From Misgurnus anguillicaudatus (Eukaryota > Chordata > Actinopteri > Cypriniformes > Cobitidae), in contig NC_073339.2 in NCBI RefSeq assembly GCF_027580225.2, positions 38,306,501 through 38,370,500 on the forward strand: a stretch of 64,000 bases of DNA, read 5' to 3'. Under the pieces are notes generated by a model. It was given only the letters and a program-made list of their open reading frames with translations, had not been told where the DNA came from and did no database searches. Of this stretch, positions 23,225-34,994 are shown one piece after another (position 1 is the first letter of the stretch; every line of letters begins with the position of its first letter). The position numbers were made by a program, and so were the translations under genes.

Positions 23225-23230
23225 CCTATA

Positions 23231-25593
23231 TGTCACAGGTCGGAGCGGACCACCAATGTTGTGAGTCTCGCCCCTCCCTTAGTTTCCACCTCGAGGAGGT
23301 CCCAAAAACACCCCAATGACCAGACACACGAGAGAGAGTAAGTAAATTAAAACAATCTTTATTTAAATTATTTATAAAGGTAAGTGGGGAGGGGGAAAGG
23401 GTAACTAAGATCTAGCTCTCAGGGCCAGAGAGCGTCGGTTCCGAGTCGCTTCTGACTCTTTCACGGGGATCCACAGGTAGGCCTTCCGATCTCTTTAATT
23501 TCCACACATGACCTCAATGGAATATTCTCAGCTCTGTCCCGTTTGTATTTCCCAGGTGAACTGCCGGTGGATCCTTCCACACTCTCTTCCTGGATGCAAA
23601 GAAATGAAGATTGTTGGTTGCACTAACAAGTAGATGAATGGGTACCTTTGACTGGCGGCCATGACGTAGAAGGGGGACCCCTGGCTCGAGGCTTGAGCGT
23701 CCAGATGGTATACAAGTGTGTTCCTGGGCTCGATCCTGGAAGCGCCTAGAGGGTACACAGGTAAGTATATTAAGGTAAACTGGGCTAGGTACGATGGGCG
23801 TACCGGTAAGTGTACAGGTCGGTGCACTGGATTCCTGGCTTTAGGCGTACAGGTGAGTATGCAGAGGGATACACTGGATCTTGGCTTTGGGCGTACAGGT
23901 GAGTATACAGGGAGGTACACTAGCTCTTAGCTTTGGGCGTACAGGTAAGTATACAGAGAGGTACACTGGGTCTTGACTTTGGGCATGCAGGTGAGTACAC
24001 AGAACTTATAGATGGAAACGGGTACAACTCACAGACCCTCAGGTAGGTGGATGCCAGGCTTTAGCCCTTCAAGGCTTGGGGGACTGGAGAAGACGTATTT
24101 GCTATGACAAACTTCTAGCCTTCCTCACCAGGACAGACTTCACAGAAAAGACACACGAACGGTAACTTCCAACCATAGGGAAATACTCCCACGACGACAC
24201 AGAGCCCTAGGCTCGGACCTGCAGAACTGGCAGCAGACAAACACACAGAATCCCTTTGCAAATGTATTACTTCAGTGAATATATGGGGAGAGATACACCA
24301 CCTCTTGGCTTCGAACAAGGGCAGATGGACGTACGGGTTGAGGCTGCTGCTTGCTGGGCCTAACGCAGCCTCAGCTGGTATCACCACAATTCGGTAAGTT
24401 CAGGTAGGGTGCCACACCAAGTATGTACCACGGGAATGGGCCGAACGCTTCCCTCTCCTCTCTTCCGACTGACGGGACAAGAGATCTAGACAGGGACGGG
24501 CTTCTGAAATCACTCCACAGACAGGTAATCATACACAGAGACAACACAGATAGTTCTTTCGCACAGCAGCCAATGCCTTCCTCCTTCAACGTTCCCCACA
24601 ATATTCACACAATTCCTTACTTTATGCCGTTGCCACGCCACCACCCGGTGGGGGAAAGGGATCAGGAATCACAGGCGGACGTATATAGAAAGAGTGGTCG
24701 TCCACCAACACCAGTTCACGTTCTCAAACACAGGGCTTCCTTCCCGGCCTACACATATGTACACACGTCAAAGAAAAGACTCACCCACTGCACTCCACAC
24801 ACTCAGTGAATTAGGGTCAGCACACCACGTTGGACCGGGAATTCGTCCTGAATAATCGAAGTAGCTGATGCAGCGGATTAGCAGATAGAGACGTCACGGC
24901 CACAACGTTGCAACACACTCCCTCCTCTCCTTAGCTGGTTCCGGCTCGCCTACCAATCCTTTCCACGGGTGGGGCCGCTTACACACTTATCACACTCACA
25001 AGAAGCACACTGAGATACAACACTTGCAAGGTTAGCACTGGCACGACGACAATTCAGCGTACTCACAGTTCCGTGATACTTAATCCTCTCCTCTTCCTTC
25101 CAGAGGTCTGATGTGTACGAGGCCGACAGTACAACACTCCTTTGTTCCCGTCTCCTTTCACTGTGTTTCCGGTGACTCTTCAATGTTCACAACCTCTTCG
25201 AAGCAAGTAGCATATGTCAACACAACACTTCAATGAGGATACTTTAATACTCAACTCTGTGTATCTTTGGCTCAATCCTCTGTTTCACTTCGCCCAGTCC
25301 GCAATATCCACAATGAATATGTCTCTCCAAGTACCTCAACCGCTCCGTCTCACCCGCAACATTCGCTGGAATAAACTTCCTCTTTCTGTTCTTCCGAGGC
25401 CTTATTTATGTGCCTCCTCTTTATTGAATTGCCCAATCACCGATCGCCACGCTCATCTACACACCTGTTCTCGATGAAGCCCGAATTTGGTTGCCTGGAG
25501 TTACCAGAAGTGACTGGATGTTTCATGGACAACCGTCCGGGTGGAACTATTTCGGCCAATTTAGGTTCCGCTATAAAAAGTCACTCCGTGACA
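23231..25593 (-). mobile_element. Probable solo LTR, 2.36 kb, TGTCAC...GTGACA
   Basis: The ends TGTCAC and GTGACA are LTR-type and lie between TATA on both sides (23227-23230 and 25594-25597), fitting a 4-bp target duplication. No internal RT, gag or second LTR is seen, so a solo LTR formed by recombination is the simplest reading. On the minus strand it has a TATA-like CATAAATAAG at 25401-25410 and an AATAAA near 23357, which sets the suggested orientation; the long spacing between them is unusual, so orientation is uncertain. An alternative is a complete non-autonomous element of unknown type. Confidence 0.5.
23757..24000 (+). repeat. 46-bp minisatellite carrying consensus 5' splice sites
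   Basis: Plus-strand CAGGTRAGT (one CCG variant) occurs six times with GT at 23761, 23816, 23853, 23899, 23945 and 23991. The last four are exactly 46 bp apart. The unit also holds GGTACACT and CTTTGGGCGTA. It lies inside the probable solo LTR. Confidence 0.8.
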
Positions 25594-25597
25594 TATA

Positions 25598-26480
25598 CAA
25601 TGTAATGAGGTGTGTTATTTTTGCAGAGCCAATTAAGTTTCTTTGGCTTTTAGTAATTTCTCTGTGATTTCTGTCACACATTTTGCAAAGACATCATTTG
25701 GACTCCTTTCTAGGGGATCAGGAATATTTTAGGTTTTGTAATTGCCAAAACGTATTTTTTATATTTATAAACTGAACACTGTAAAAAGTAAAGGGTTGAA
25801 TTTACTTAAAAACAATTAAATGTTTTTTTTTTTTACATTTTAAAGTGGATTAAAAAAATGACTTCAAAAGGTAACAAAACGCCAAGTAAATAAAATTAGT
25901 TATTAAAGTCTGGGAAAAACAGGCAGGATTATCTGCTCTCAAATGCTGGGGGTGTGTCTGTTGTCGCTGCTGAAACCACACCTACTAGCAGGAAAGCTTT
26001 ATATACCACTACAACCAGAATGGATGCTCGCGATTGTGTTAGGGGTGGAGTCATGCGCGTTGGCTCAAGTGCGTCATCGAGCCATGATTCGAGGCCCGCC
26101 TAAATGGTTAAAAACTGTTTAAAGTCTAAATGAAATTAAAAACTAAATTAAATAATTTAAAAATTAATTAAAAACTGTAATTTTCGGGGAATATTGTGGT
26201 ATTTTTTTTACAAATTACTTACATTAACAATTCAGTACTACATAGTTTACAGTCTTTGTGGCGTGTATCAGCAATACATTTCTAAAACTTATAATGTGTT
26301 TAGAAACAATTTTCAAGATTGTCTTTAAAGGGACTTTAAGTTAATCCAACATTCACTTTTCACAGAGCTTTTTTGTTTTGCTGTAGTTATACAGCTGGTT
26401 GCCAGTAACTTACTGTAAATGTACATTTATTCTGAAATCCTAATCAACCTTTTTCTGTATACAAATTCAATGTTGTTACA
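25598..26480. other. AT-rich stretch with repeat relics
   Basis: A relic of the 5349-5972 family lies near 26390-26440 (GTTGCCAGTAACTTACTGTAAAT). Otherwise no gene is seen. Confidence 0.35.
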
Positions 26481-26482
26481 CT

Positions 26483-26640
26483 CTTAAAAATAAGGTACAC
26501 CCTAAAAATGCTGGGTTATTTTCAACCCAGCGTTGGGTCAAAAAGGAACAACGCAACCTACTGGCTTGAAATGTAACCTATTCTGGGTTGTTTCATCTCA
26601 AAATGCTGGGTTTTATCAATTTTCCATCAATGGTTCTTAA
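26483..26640. repeat. Interspersed repeat with CAACCCAGCGTTGGGTCA hairpin
   Basis: ACACTCTTAAAAATAAGGT leads into GCTGGGTTATTTTCAACCCAGC. Common fish MITE type; boundaries approximate. Confidence 0.4.
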
Positions 26641-27740
26641 AATAATAATTTCTTTCATAAATTTTTTTATAATCTAAAGAAACTTTTCTCAATACAAAGT
26701 ATCTTTAATGAAACAGAAAGGTTCTTTGCATGTCACTGTACCTTTATTTAATATACTTTGTACATTTAAAGTATCTGCTGTTACACTCTTGACCCTAAAC
26801 CCTCCCCGAACAACATGCAAGGACAAAATAAGTGCAATGTATTAAATCTTACGTAATATAAACTGGGACCTATTAAAATATTAGACATCTCAAAAAATAT
26901 TTCGATTTTTCCTAACGAGTTTGTTGAGCAACATTTTTTTCAAGGGTCATTTGAAAAAAATGGGTTGATTTTTAGAGTTTCATTTTCAAAGTCGTCCCTA
27001 TTTGTGGAAAGAGCCTGTGGCTATTTATGTGTATTTTTCCGAATTAAACCACTTCCCAGCAGCTTCAAGGATTTTTTTTATTAATAAATCAAGCCAAATA
27101 GGCAGATGAATAAGATTTCTGCAGTGCATGTATGGAAATTAGTAGCAATGACTTCTTCTTGTGACATGTTTGAGAGAAATTTTAATAAATGATACATGTG
27201 CATGTCTAAGTTGCCAACTGGTTTATGTTCGCTCCGAGACTCCCCAAACCCTTGGAATTTCTTGCATAGGAAAAACCCTGCACAGAATGGCGAAAACAGA
27301 TAAAGTCAACAGCTCTGGCAAAGCATTCCAACATGCACGGAACAGATTTTTATCTTTTTAGTGTCGTCCCGGGTGCCGTTTTTTTTCTGCTCGGTCGGAC
27401 GTGGGTAATATGTCATGCTGGACAGAAGGTAAAAGTCTAAGTCATGTAACAGGGGTATTGCAAAGCAAACACGGGTTCTGTAATCTGTCTGTTCCGGGGC
27501 GGTGGAAGTCTTTGTACATGTCACGAATGGTACTTGTGAGTTTAGCAAGCTTTTACAACAACTCCCTGAAGATACGTGCTCTCCATATGCCGTCTCGCAC
27601 TTGTACGGAGCTGAATGTGCATGTGTGACTGGTAAATACATTAAAACCTGTAAGAGCTACTTTGGTATGTAAATGCTCATCTTGCCCTGAGGAATAGCTC
27701 CTTTGGGTACCTATGTCTATATTGGTTTTTGTGTCTTTGT
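26641..27740. other. Unique-looking stretch
   Basis: Opposed ORFs of 111 and 75 codons overlap at 27306-27641 without recognisable motifs. Confidence 0.35.
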
Positions 27741-27777
27741 TTCTCTTGAGACCCGAAAATGTCTAAGTGATGAGACG

Positions 27778-27905
27778 AGCTGGCATGGTAGAAATAGCGT
27801 TAGCAGCGCAAAGGTCATGTGTTGATCCCAATGGGACAAAAATGTATACCTTGTAATGTACTGTAAGTCGCTTTGGATAAAATCATATACCAAATGCATC
27901 AATTT
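27778..27905 (+). repeat. tRNA-derived SINE
   Basis: GTTAGCAGCGCAAAGGTCATG, a degenerate B box GTGTTGATCCC, and tail TGTAAGTCGCTTTGGATAAA ... CCAAATGCAT. Same family as 2650-2765 and 51708-51840. Confidence 0.6.
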
Positions 27906-27909
27906 AAAT

Positions 27910-28637
27910 GCAATATGATGGGACGAACTGACAGGATAGAGACATGCATAATATCCACACTCTTAAAAATGCTGAGAGAGAGATTTGTATTGAGTTTTGT
28001 TGAAGGTCACAATTGTTTTTTTTTTTTACATAATTGACCCTTTATTGATAATGTATTTGTTCATGTATTTAAGATATTTTTGTCTGTATTTTTTACAAAT
28101 GTAAATGTAAATGTTGTTTTTTAGATTCATTTAGGGTTGGCTTTCGAAAACAATCGATAATTTCAATTAGAAACCCCATTCTGTTTGTATTTATTGTATC
28201 TGCGGTGATAAATCCATAAAGCTCATTCATTAAGACTCCATTTGCATTTTTCTCCCTCTTGTTTCACATCGTTCCTATTTATTTTCGGCGTTTTGTCTCC
28301 AGTCAGAACTGCTCCAGCCTACATCCGCCGTATCCGAGCAGAAGTCGTGCGAGCTACAGGCTTGGCCATGGCATTATTTGTCATTTCAACATCAATAATG
28401 CTGAAAAACCCTCATTATTTACCACCTGCAGTATAGCACACACATAATCTTCTGCTAATGACGCACTTATCTCGTCCATGTGTCAAGTTTGTGTAGTCTG
28501 CATGTCACGTTGATGGTACCCTTACTGTTTAAGTCATTATGTGTGTGGTTCATGCTGGGTATGCCCTTTTGGCCCGGCCAATTCTGAAATGTATCACTTC
28601 ACAAGACAGAGAGTCCCTCTACGTCTCATTCTCTCTC

Positions 28638-28643
<6 letters not shown>
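27910..28643. other. Unique-looking stretch
   Basis: Two overlapping 62-64 codon ORFs at 28242-28447 are open in two frames, but no protein is recognised. Confidence 0.35.

Positions 28644-28704
<61 letters not shown>
28644..28704. repeat. (GT)n microsatellite
   Basis: About 30 TG units; the Cys-Val ORFs here are artefacts of it. Confidence 0.95.
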
Positions 28705-28706
<2 letters not shown>

Positions 28707-29386
28707 ATTCCATTATCGTTTCTATCCTACACTAATGAAAATAACTGTTCCTATACTAGTTCTGCTGATCCTGCGGCCTTAGGCCCAAAACATTATCAAT
28801 CACAAAGCCTCGTTTTACTGGCCAGGACTTTTCCGGCCATCATTTGCTCTTTTTATTTAAATTAATGCTCACCCAAGCAACCGATGCGGGTGCTTTTGGT
28901 AGGGAAAAGCTTTTTATGATTTTGTGTAGTGTGTGAGTGGGTATACACACATTTAAACATGCCAGGGTCAGGGGCGGAGCTCTTGTATAAACATACAAAT
29001 AACATTTTTGTCAAAACATGTTTATTATAATGTTATCATGTTATTTTTTTATGGTGCTACTTAGCTGTATTTTTTTTAAGTTATGAAGGTTTAAATCAAA
29101 ACAAACCAACTGCAGTTGAATTGATATTAATAGGCTTTATGCCCAGCTGCACTACTTCCTGAACTTTAGCCAGCTCCTTGTTTCCTGTCTGCCATTATTG
29201 GACAAACTGATTAATCCAGGTGTGTCTGATTATTGTTGTTGTGACCAGGGGTGGAGCCAGACATTGTAGACATCGGGGCTTAGCCCAAATCTAGGGGTTT
29301 CAAAGCTTGGTCCCCTGCTGATATTTTTTCTCCATTTACGGCAGCTTTATAAATTATTTTTTAATCTAAGTGTTCTCTGTATTGTC

Positions 29387-30029
29387 CAGTGTTGGGTGTA
29401 ACTAGTTACTAAGTAATTTGTTACTGTAATTTAATTACTTGAAAAAGTAATGTAAGGGATTACTCTTATTTTTCTTGTAATCGAATTACAGTTACTTCTG
29501 ATGTAACTAAATACTGTCTATGGACTGTAGAACAATTATGTATACTATAATAAATAGTGGATTTAACATGATTTTAGTTTACAATTCTCACTATTAACTG
29601 GTTGATTATTAGCATTAATATTACTGAGATGTTGACTGTTTTTTAGTAGGCCTACTTAAATAGCACATATTAATGCCTGATTCTGCAAAACCTTATTCTA
29701 CACCCTTAACCCTCCCCATTTCTACAAATACTTAAAATAAACAACTACTTTAGTGTTAATAAGCAGTAGTTGGAGTATATTGAGGCAAAAGTAGTTAATA
29801 GTTAATTAATAGAGAGAAATGAACCCTAAAGTGGGACCAGAATAATTGATGTACTTTTATATATTGTTTCTTCGAGCCATTTCAAGCCTATCCTTGTATC
29901 ATGTAATAATTAAATATAATATAATTAAATACTTTTTGGAGTAATTTGTAAAGTAATTTAATTACATGATTGAAGATGTAATTAGTAACTAGTAATTAAT
30001 TACTTTTTTGAGTAACTTACCCAACACTG
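29387..30029. mobile_element. hAT MITE, CAGTGTTGGG family, copy 1
   Basis: Ends CAGTGTTGGGTGTAACTAG and AGTAACTTACCCAACACTG. Flanked by GTATTGTC and GTATTTTC, an 8-bp duplication with one mismatch. The interior is rich in GTAATTTAATTAC words. Copy 2 at 54024-56074. Confidence 0.75.
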
Positions 30030-30622
30030 GTATTTTCATTTTGAAACTGCAACATAACAAATTTTGACAATGATACTTTAACTTCTCTTATCCAAAAATA
30101 GGCAAACATGTTTGCTGAAGGCTAATCCAGTAACTATAAAGCTACATAAGAATAACAATTTTTGACTTCATTGACAGAACAATTTCTCACCTGCTTATGG
30201 AAGCGTTTCTCTCTCTTTCTCTCTTTCTGTCTACTGTATCTGTCTGTCTGTGATCTCTCTCCACCCTCCTCTCTTCCTATTTGCACTGACAGTTATCACA
30301 CATAAGGACATTTTAATGTAAGAGATTGGGGATTCACATTTTATAACTGTCTATCAATGTATTTCTGAGGTGAAATCATTGCGAATTTCAGTGAAATGCA
30401 CATGGACAAAACATAAGCTAACGTTACCTAACTAACTATATACTTTCTCACCTTCTTACTTCTGACGTCTTTAAAAATATAAATCGTATATCCATCTATA
30501 AAAAAGTATATATGCAACAATGAGCAAGTTTTTTCAAAGTTTTAATTCACTGTTATTAAATGTACTTTAGATACAACGTTACCAATGACCAATGAGGCAG
30601 ACTAGACCAGAGCACCACAATA

Positions 30623-30624
<2 letters not shown>

Positions 30625-30665
<41 letters not shown>

Positions 30666-30697
30666 TTTTTTTATTTTTTTTTTTTTTTTTTTTTTTA
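30625..30697. repeat. Poly-T (LINE poly-A tail, minus strand)
   Basis: About 70 nearly uninterrupted T residues directly next to the L1 3' untranslated region. Confidence 0.9.
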
Positions 30698-30883
30698 TTG
30701 AATTTCAAGCATCTTAACAAACCAAAATAGGCTTACATAAACACAACTGTAAGTTCTCACAGACTGAGAAATTCATATAATTCATATTATAACAATAGAA
30801 ATAAATCTCCATACAGACAATAATTCAAATAAAATAACATAAAATAAAATAAATAAACATGCAACCAAAAGCAATGAAGGGGA

Positions 30884-32946
30884 TTAAACAAAGTCATACT
30901 TATTAAACAAAACCCGTAATTTCTCGGCCTTTTCACATCTCATAACTTTCAGGACCTTTGTAAACATGTCAAGCTCCTTTTTAAAAACATGAAACTGGGG
31001 TGCTGTTTTCAGAACTTTACATTTGTGAATAAAGAATTTTAGTATGATAAGTAAACAATTTACAACAAAGTCTACACTTTTATCCTCCAAATGAACTCCA
31101 AATTTCATCATATCCCAAGTAATAGATGGAAAAAAAGAAATTCTTTGTTTAAACCAATTAAATACTTCAGTCCAAAATGAATTAACCAGACAACAATGGA
31201 AAAATAAGTGTTCAACAGTTTCTACGTCCTTATTACAAAATTGACATATATTACAATCCACATTAAATCGTAATCTCAGAAACTCCTTAGCAGGATAAAT
31301 GTCATATAAAATTTTAAAGTGCACTTCTTTATATTTCGGTGGAAGAGGAAATAACAAATATTTGCATCTAAATTCATTAACCGAATCCCTATTTAGATGT
31401 TGAAAAATATAGTTCCTTCTTATTGGGCCAGGATAGCTTTCCTGCATAAGACAAATTCTTATAAACTTATTAATACATTTCTTATCTGTAAAATTTACTT
31501 TACCTACATTAAGATCCATCTTTTTGTGTATAATATTCGAATATTTTAAAATCTCCTTTAGCATATTAAGGAATGGTAAGGGAATACTTTTAATAACTTT
31601 CAAATAAACTTTTTCCTCACATACAAAATTAAATTTAGAACAGAAATCAATATAGTTAAGGAAGCAACCATTTTTATCCATAATATGCAACACTGACCAA
31701 ATACCTCTTTGCCACCAATCCTCCAAAAATAAAGACTTTCTTTGAAATAAAATATAACGATTATTCCATAAGGAAACATTATGAGGACTGAAATTATGCT
31801 TAAATAACATTTTCCAATATAAAAGGACTTGTTTATGAAAGTTAGATAGTCTCAGTGGAATTTTAGATATGTCAAAGTCACATTGTAAAAAAAACTTAAT
31901 ACCTCCACATTTTTTAAACAAACTGGATGGAATTGCAAACCAGAATGAATGCTCATTTCTAACAAAAGACTGAAGCCATTTGATTTTAAGTACTCCATTC
32001 ATAATATCAAAATCTATTGCCTTTAACCCGCCATCCTTATATTCTCTTATTATATCATTTTTCCTTATATAGTGATACTTTTTCCTCCAGATAAAATCAA
32101 AATTAAGTTTATTAATTTCTTTTATCTTTCTGCAAGAAATTGGCAATGAAAAACCTGGATAAATTAATCTAGAAAGACTTTCAATTTTTGATAACAATAT
32201 TCTCCCGAAAATTGTTATATCTCTCTGTAACCAAGAGTTCATTATAGATTTACAATTTTCAATTCTTTTATCAATATTTAACAATTCTATTCTCTCTTCA
32301 TCTTTTGAAATTGTAATACCTAAGTATTTCACTTCTTTCTTAACTGAAACATTATATAATGAGGACAAAGGGAGCTCGTGAATAGCCATCAATTCACACT
32401 TTGAGGTATTTAGCTTTAATCCAGATGCTTTGGCAAAACACTCCACAGAATTAAGTGCTAATGGGATTTGCATATGGTCTTTTAAAAAAAGGGTTGTATC
32501 GTCAGCAAGCTGACTTACAATAAAATGGTGTTCCATAAAATTAATACCCTTAATATTCTCATTTTTAATTAGAATAGCAAGCAATTCTGCAACCATAATA
32601 AATAATAGAGGTGAACTCCCGCAGCCCTGTCTAATGCCTCTGTTCACCTGAAATCTTTGACAAGTTCCCTTGGGAAGAGCCACTGAACTATTAATGTCAT
32701 TGTAAAGCATTTTGATTATATTTATAAATTTTGGCCCAAAACCAAAATGACTGATTGTCTGAAAAAGGAACGGATGTTCTACCATATCAAACGCTTTAAA
32801 AAAATCTAAAAATAAAATAAAACCATCGTTTTCAATTAAATGACTATATTCGAGGATATCAAGTACCAAACGAATATTGTTATGAATTGATCTTCCCTTA
32901 AGGAACCCAGATTGAGTCTCACTAATTATTTGAGTAAGTCCTACCC
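30884..32946 (-). CDS. L1-type ORF2 reverse transcriptase, N-terminally truncated but open to its stop
   Basis: The frame is open from the 5' truncation near 32946 to the stop at 30884. There is no ATG at the left; the codon at 32869 is TTG, so this is a fragment, not a start. Motifs in order are SGFLKGR (RT block 1-2), LDFFKAFDMVEH (motif A, catalytic Asp), GIRQGCGSSPLLF (motif B), QLADDTTLFL (motif C with LADD where FADD is usual), KYLGI (thumb), and a C-terminal CQFCNKDVETVEHLFFHC zinc-binding-like segment. The endonuclease and N-terminal RT are absent, so it cannot act alone. About 690 codons without frameshift or stop suggests recent insertion. Confidence 0.85.
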
Positions 32947-33439
32947 AGCACCACAGTAAGTTAGACGTTAGCCATGCAGATAATATATCAGTTGACGCTA
33001 TTTAACAGTATTTACATCACATAACTATAAATATACACTTACAGTAATAACGAAGGCACTGTAATAATAAAGACACTTTGAAACTGCGTTTACTGTGGGG
33101 AGATTCAGCATATTATTTTTTTCCTTCAACACCCATCTCTTATTCATTTTCAGTTGAGTAGGGGACCGGAGAGTTAAAGCTGAGTGCCGCCACCTAGCGT
33201 CCTGGATGAATTCATTTTACAGATCTGAAAAGATTCGGGGCTTTTGACAAAACATTCGGGGCTCGAGCCCCAAAAGCCACCCCCCCGCTCCGCCCCTGGT
33301 TGTGACTACTGAGGTCAGGCACACCTGGATTAATCAGTTTGTCCAATAATGGCAGACAGGAAACAAGGAGCTGGCTGAAGTTCAGGAAGTAGTGCAGCTG
33401 GGCATAAAGCCTATTGGAATGCACAACAAAAAATCAAGA

Positions 33440-33736
33440 TTTCTGAAAATTAAAAAAAAAAACGGAGTTATCTCGTTTTGCTACAAAACTCTTCAAATTG
33501 TTTTAGCAAAAAGCTGAATAATTGCATTTTTGTCAAGAAATTTTGTCAGAGATCAGATTCAGAACAATTATCAAAACATAAACGGGGTTTAAAATTAATA
33601 AATAACGTTTTGGCTTTAGTTTTATCATAAACATCTAGTGGATAATTGCGGTATTGCAGATTAACATAAAATTTCATCAGGAACACTTTTTTTAATGCAA
33701 TTTGACGAGATAACTCAATGGCGGGGAAAGAGTTAA
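33440..33736. mobile_element. Truncated copy of the TTAACTCTTTC family
   Basis: Right terminus GGCGGGGAAAGAGTTAA at 33720-33736; internal AAAAAGCTGAATAATTGC and AGAGATCAGATTCAGA match the fuller element at 42627-43534. Left end missing. Confidence 0.5.
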
Positions 33737-33880
33737 AGGGTCTATATAGTACAAAATATAATGGGTTTTCATGTCTTTCCTGTTCAATTTTTAAGTCTAA
33801 TTTAGTCCAGAGAAAACTTCTAAGAACATGTAAGGTATAAAAAGACAGAGAAATCTTGCATAAATGGACTAAATCAACAC

Positions 33881-33938
33881 CACTGGTGTTTATATGAGTA
33901 CCGCCAGACCTGGTGGTACCCATATATAAACCAGTGGC
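33881..33938. repeat. Short imperfect hairpin
   Basis: CCACTGGTGTTTATATGAG pairs imperfectly with CCCATATATAAACCAGTGG around GTACCGCCAGACCTGGTGGTAC. Confidence 0.45.
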
Positions 33939-34049
33939 CGGTTGCATAAACCTCTAAGACTAGTCTTAAAAGTTAGTCATGAATTTCTTTCTTCAAGACC
34001 GATCATAACTGTTTTAAGTATGCTATATAGAAAGATGGATTGGTCTAAT

Positions 34050-34335
34050 TTAAAGGAACAGTATGTAGGATTGTGGCCAAAACTGGAATTGCAATCACAA
34101 AACTTGTGGCTAAAACTGGTACTGCAATCACACAACTGGTGGCAAATATACAAAATGACAAAATAAACATCAGTTGAGGGCTGCAACTCCACTTTTTAAA
34201 TGACAATATCCTGGCCAGACCACTGGTGACAGTGATATAAGTATTTGAAATGAAAATGATTTCTTAATGTCTAGTGACATATAAGGGCCATTTTATGATT
34301 AATTAATATAGATTTCTTACATACTGTTCCTTTAA
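34050..34335. mobile_element. T2/Kolobok-like MITE, TTAAAGGAACAGTATGTA family, copy 2
   Basis: Same ends and interior as 3085-3369. Inserted at a TTAA within another repeat (CCGGTTGCATAAACCTC at the left, ACTAATTGCTAGTTAGTCA at the right). Confidence 0.7.
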
Positions 34336-34339
34336 ATCC

Positions 34340-34994
34340 AAATAAAAAGACTGATTAGCCCTAACTAATTGCTAGTTAGTCAGACTCATTCCTAAGGCCC
34401 TCTTGTTAATGTGACATCACACAAACAAAGCCCGCCCACGACCACTGACTGATTGGTTAATTTTACCCAGAAGCAGTTAAAGATACAGTTTTTTGTATCC
34501 TTGATCTTGTGACACGTTTTTTTTTTTATGCAATGGAATATTATGCAGTTTTATGCGTCATAATCACGTCACTTCATAACGTTCCAATGGCAGCAGGGGA
34601 CTTGGCTGCGCTTGGGTGAAGTAAATGCAACATTTTTTAACTTTCTGCTAAGATATATGTGATTTTTGCTACAAAAATGTGGGGATTATGAAATCATGCA
34701 AGCGCACAGAAATCTGCAATTTATGCTGCAAAAGTACGGCGTATTTGAAAAAAATGACTTTGGCTGATTAAGAGCTGAATCATGTGATAGCAAAATCGCG
34801 TTTTTCTGGAGAGACCAGTATAGGCTACACTTTTGAAAACAGTGCTTTTTGCTCCCATCCAAATAGGGGCATTTTGGACATGTTGCAATAAATGATCAGT
34901 GGGGTATTTTGGGCTGAGACTTCAGACACATTCTAAGCACACCTGAGCCTTATTACATCTTGTTAAAAGGGGCATAATATGCACCCTTTAATAG
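34340..34994 (-). repeat. Repeat-rich stretch ending in a T2-like terminus
   Basis: The right end GGGGCATAATATGCACCCTTTAA (34972-34994) is, on the minus strand, the start of a common TTAAAGG(G)TGCATATTATGCC fish MITE; its left end is not clear. Confidence 0.35.

Larger units (their letters stand above)
30611..32962 (-). mobile_element. 5'-truncated L1-superfamily LINE with target-site duplication
   Basis: A 16-bp flanking repeat AGCACCACARTAAGTT occurs at 30611-30626 and 32947-32962 (one mismatch). The plus-strand poly-T at 30625-30697 is the poly-A tail of a minus-strand insertion. The insertion is about 2.3 kb and is cut within the reverse transcriptase coding region, the usual outcome of target-primed reverse transcription. 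It lies within the hAT-like element. Confidence 0.85.
29246..33298. mobile_element. hAT-like non-autonomous element with 8-bp target duplication
   Basis: Ends CAGGGGTGGAGC and GCTCCGCCCCTG between GTTGTGAC (29238-29245) and GTTGTGAC (33299-33306). No hAT transposase is visible; the 4.05 kb length comes largely from a nested hAT MITE and an L1 copy. A lone CAGGGGCGGAGC at 28969-28980 may be another relic terminus. Confidence 0.75.
29130..33416. mobile_element. Foldback MITE, ATAGGCTTTATGCCCAGCTG ends, split by a hAT-like element
   Basis: The left half is 29130-29245 and the right half 33299-33416, ending in CAGCTGGGCATAAAGCCTAT. Inner arms CTGATTAATCCAGGTGTG / CACCTGGATTAATCAG pair. Copy 2 at 36346-36612 is uninterrupted and shows the sequence before insertion. 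Confidence 0.75.

Noticed and set aside
23528..25605. ORFs of 76-130 codons on both strands
   Set aside because: They lie in the probable solo LTR and over the minisatellite; no Gag, Pol or Env-like text is visible.
28539..28865. ORFs with Cys-Val repeats
   Set aside because: Translation of the (GT)n tract.
33546..33947. 133-codon minus-strand ORF
   Set aside because: It spans the junction of a truncated TTAACTCTTTC repeat and other repeat text; not a protein I recognise.
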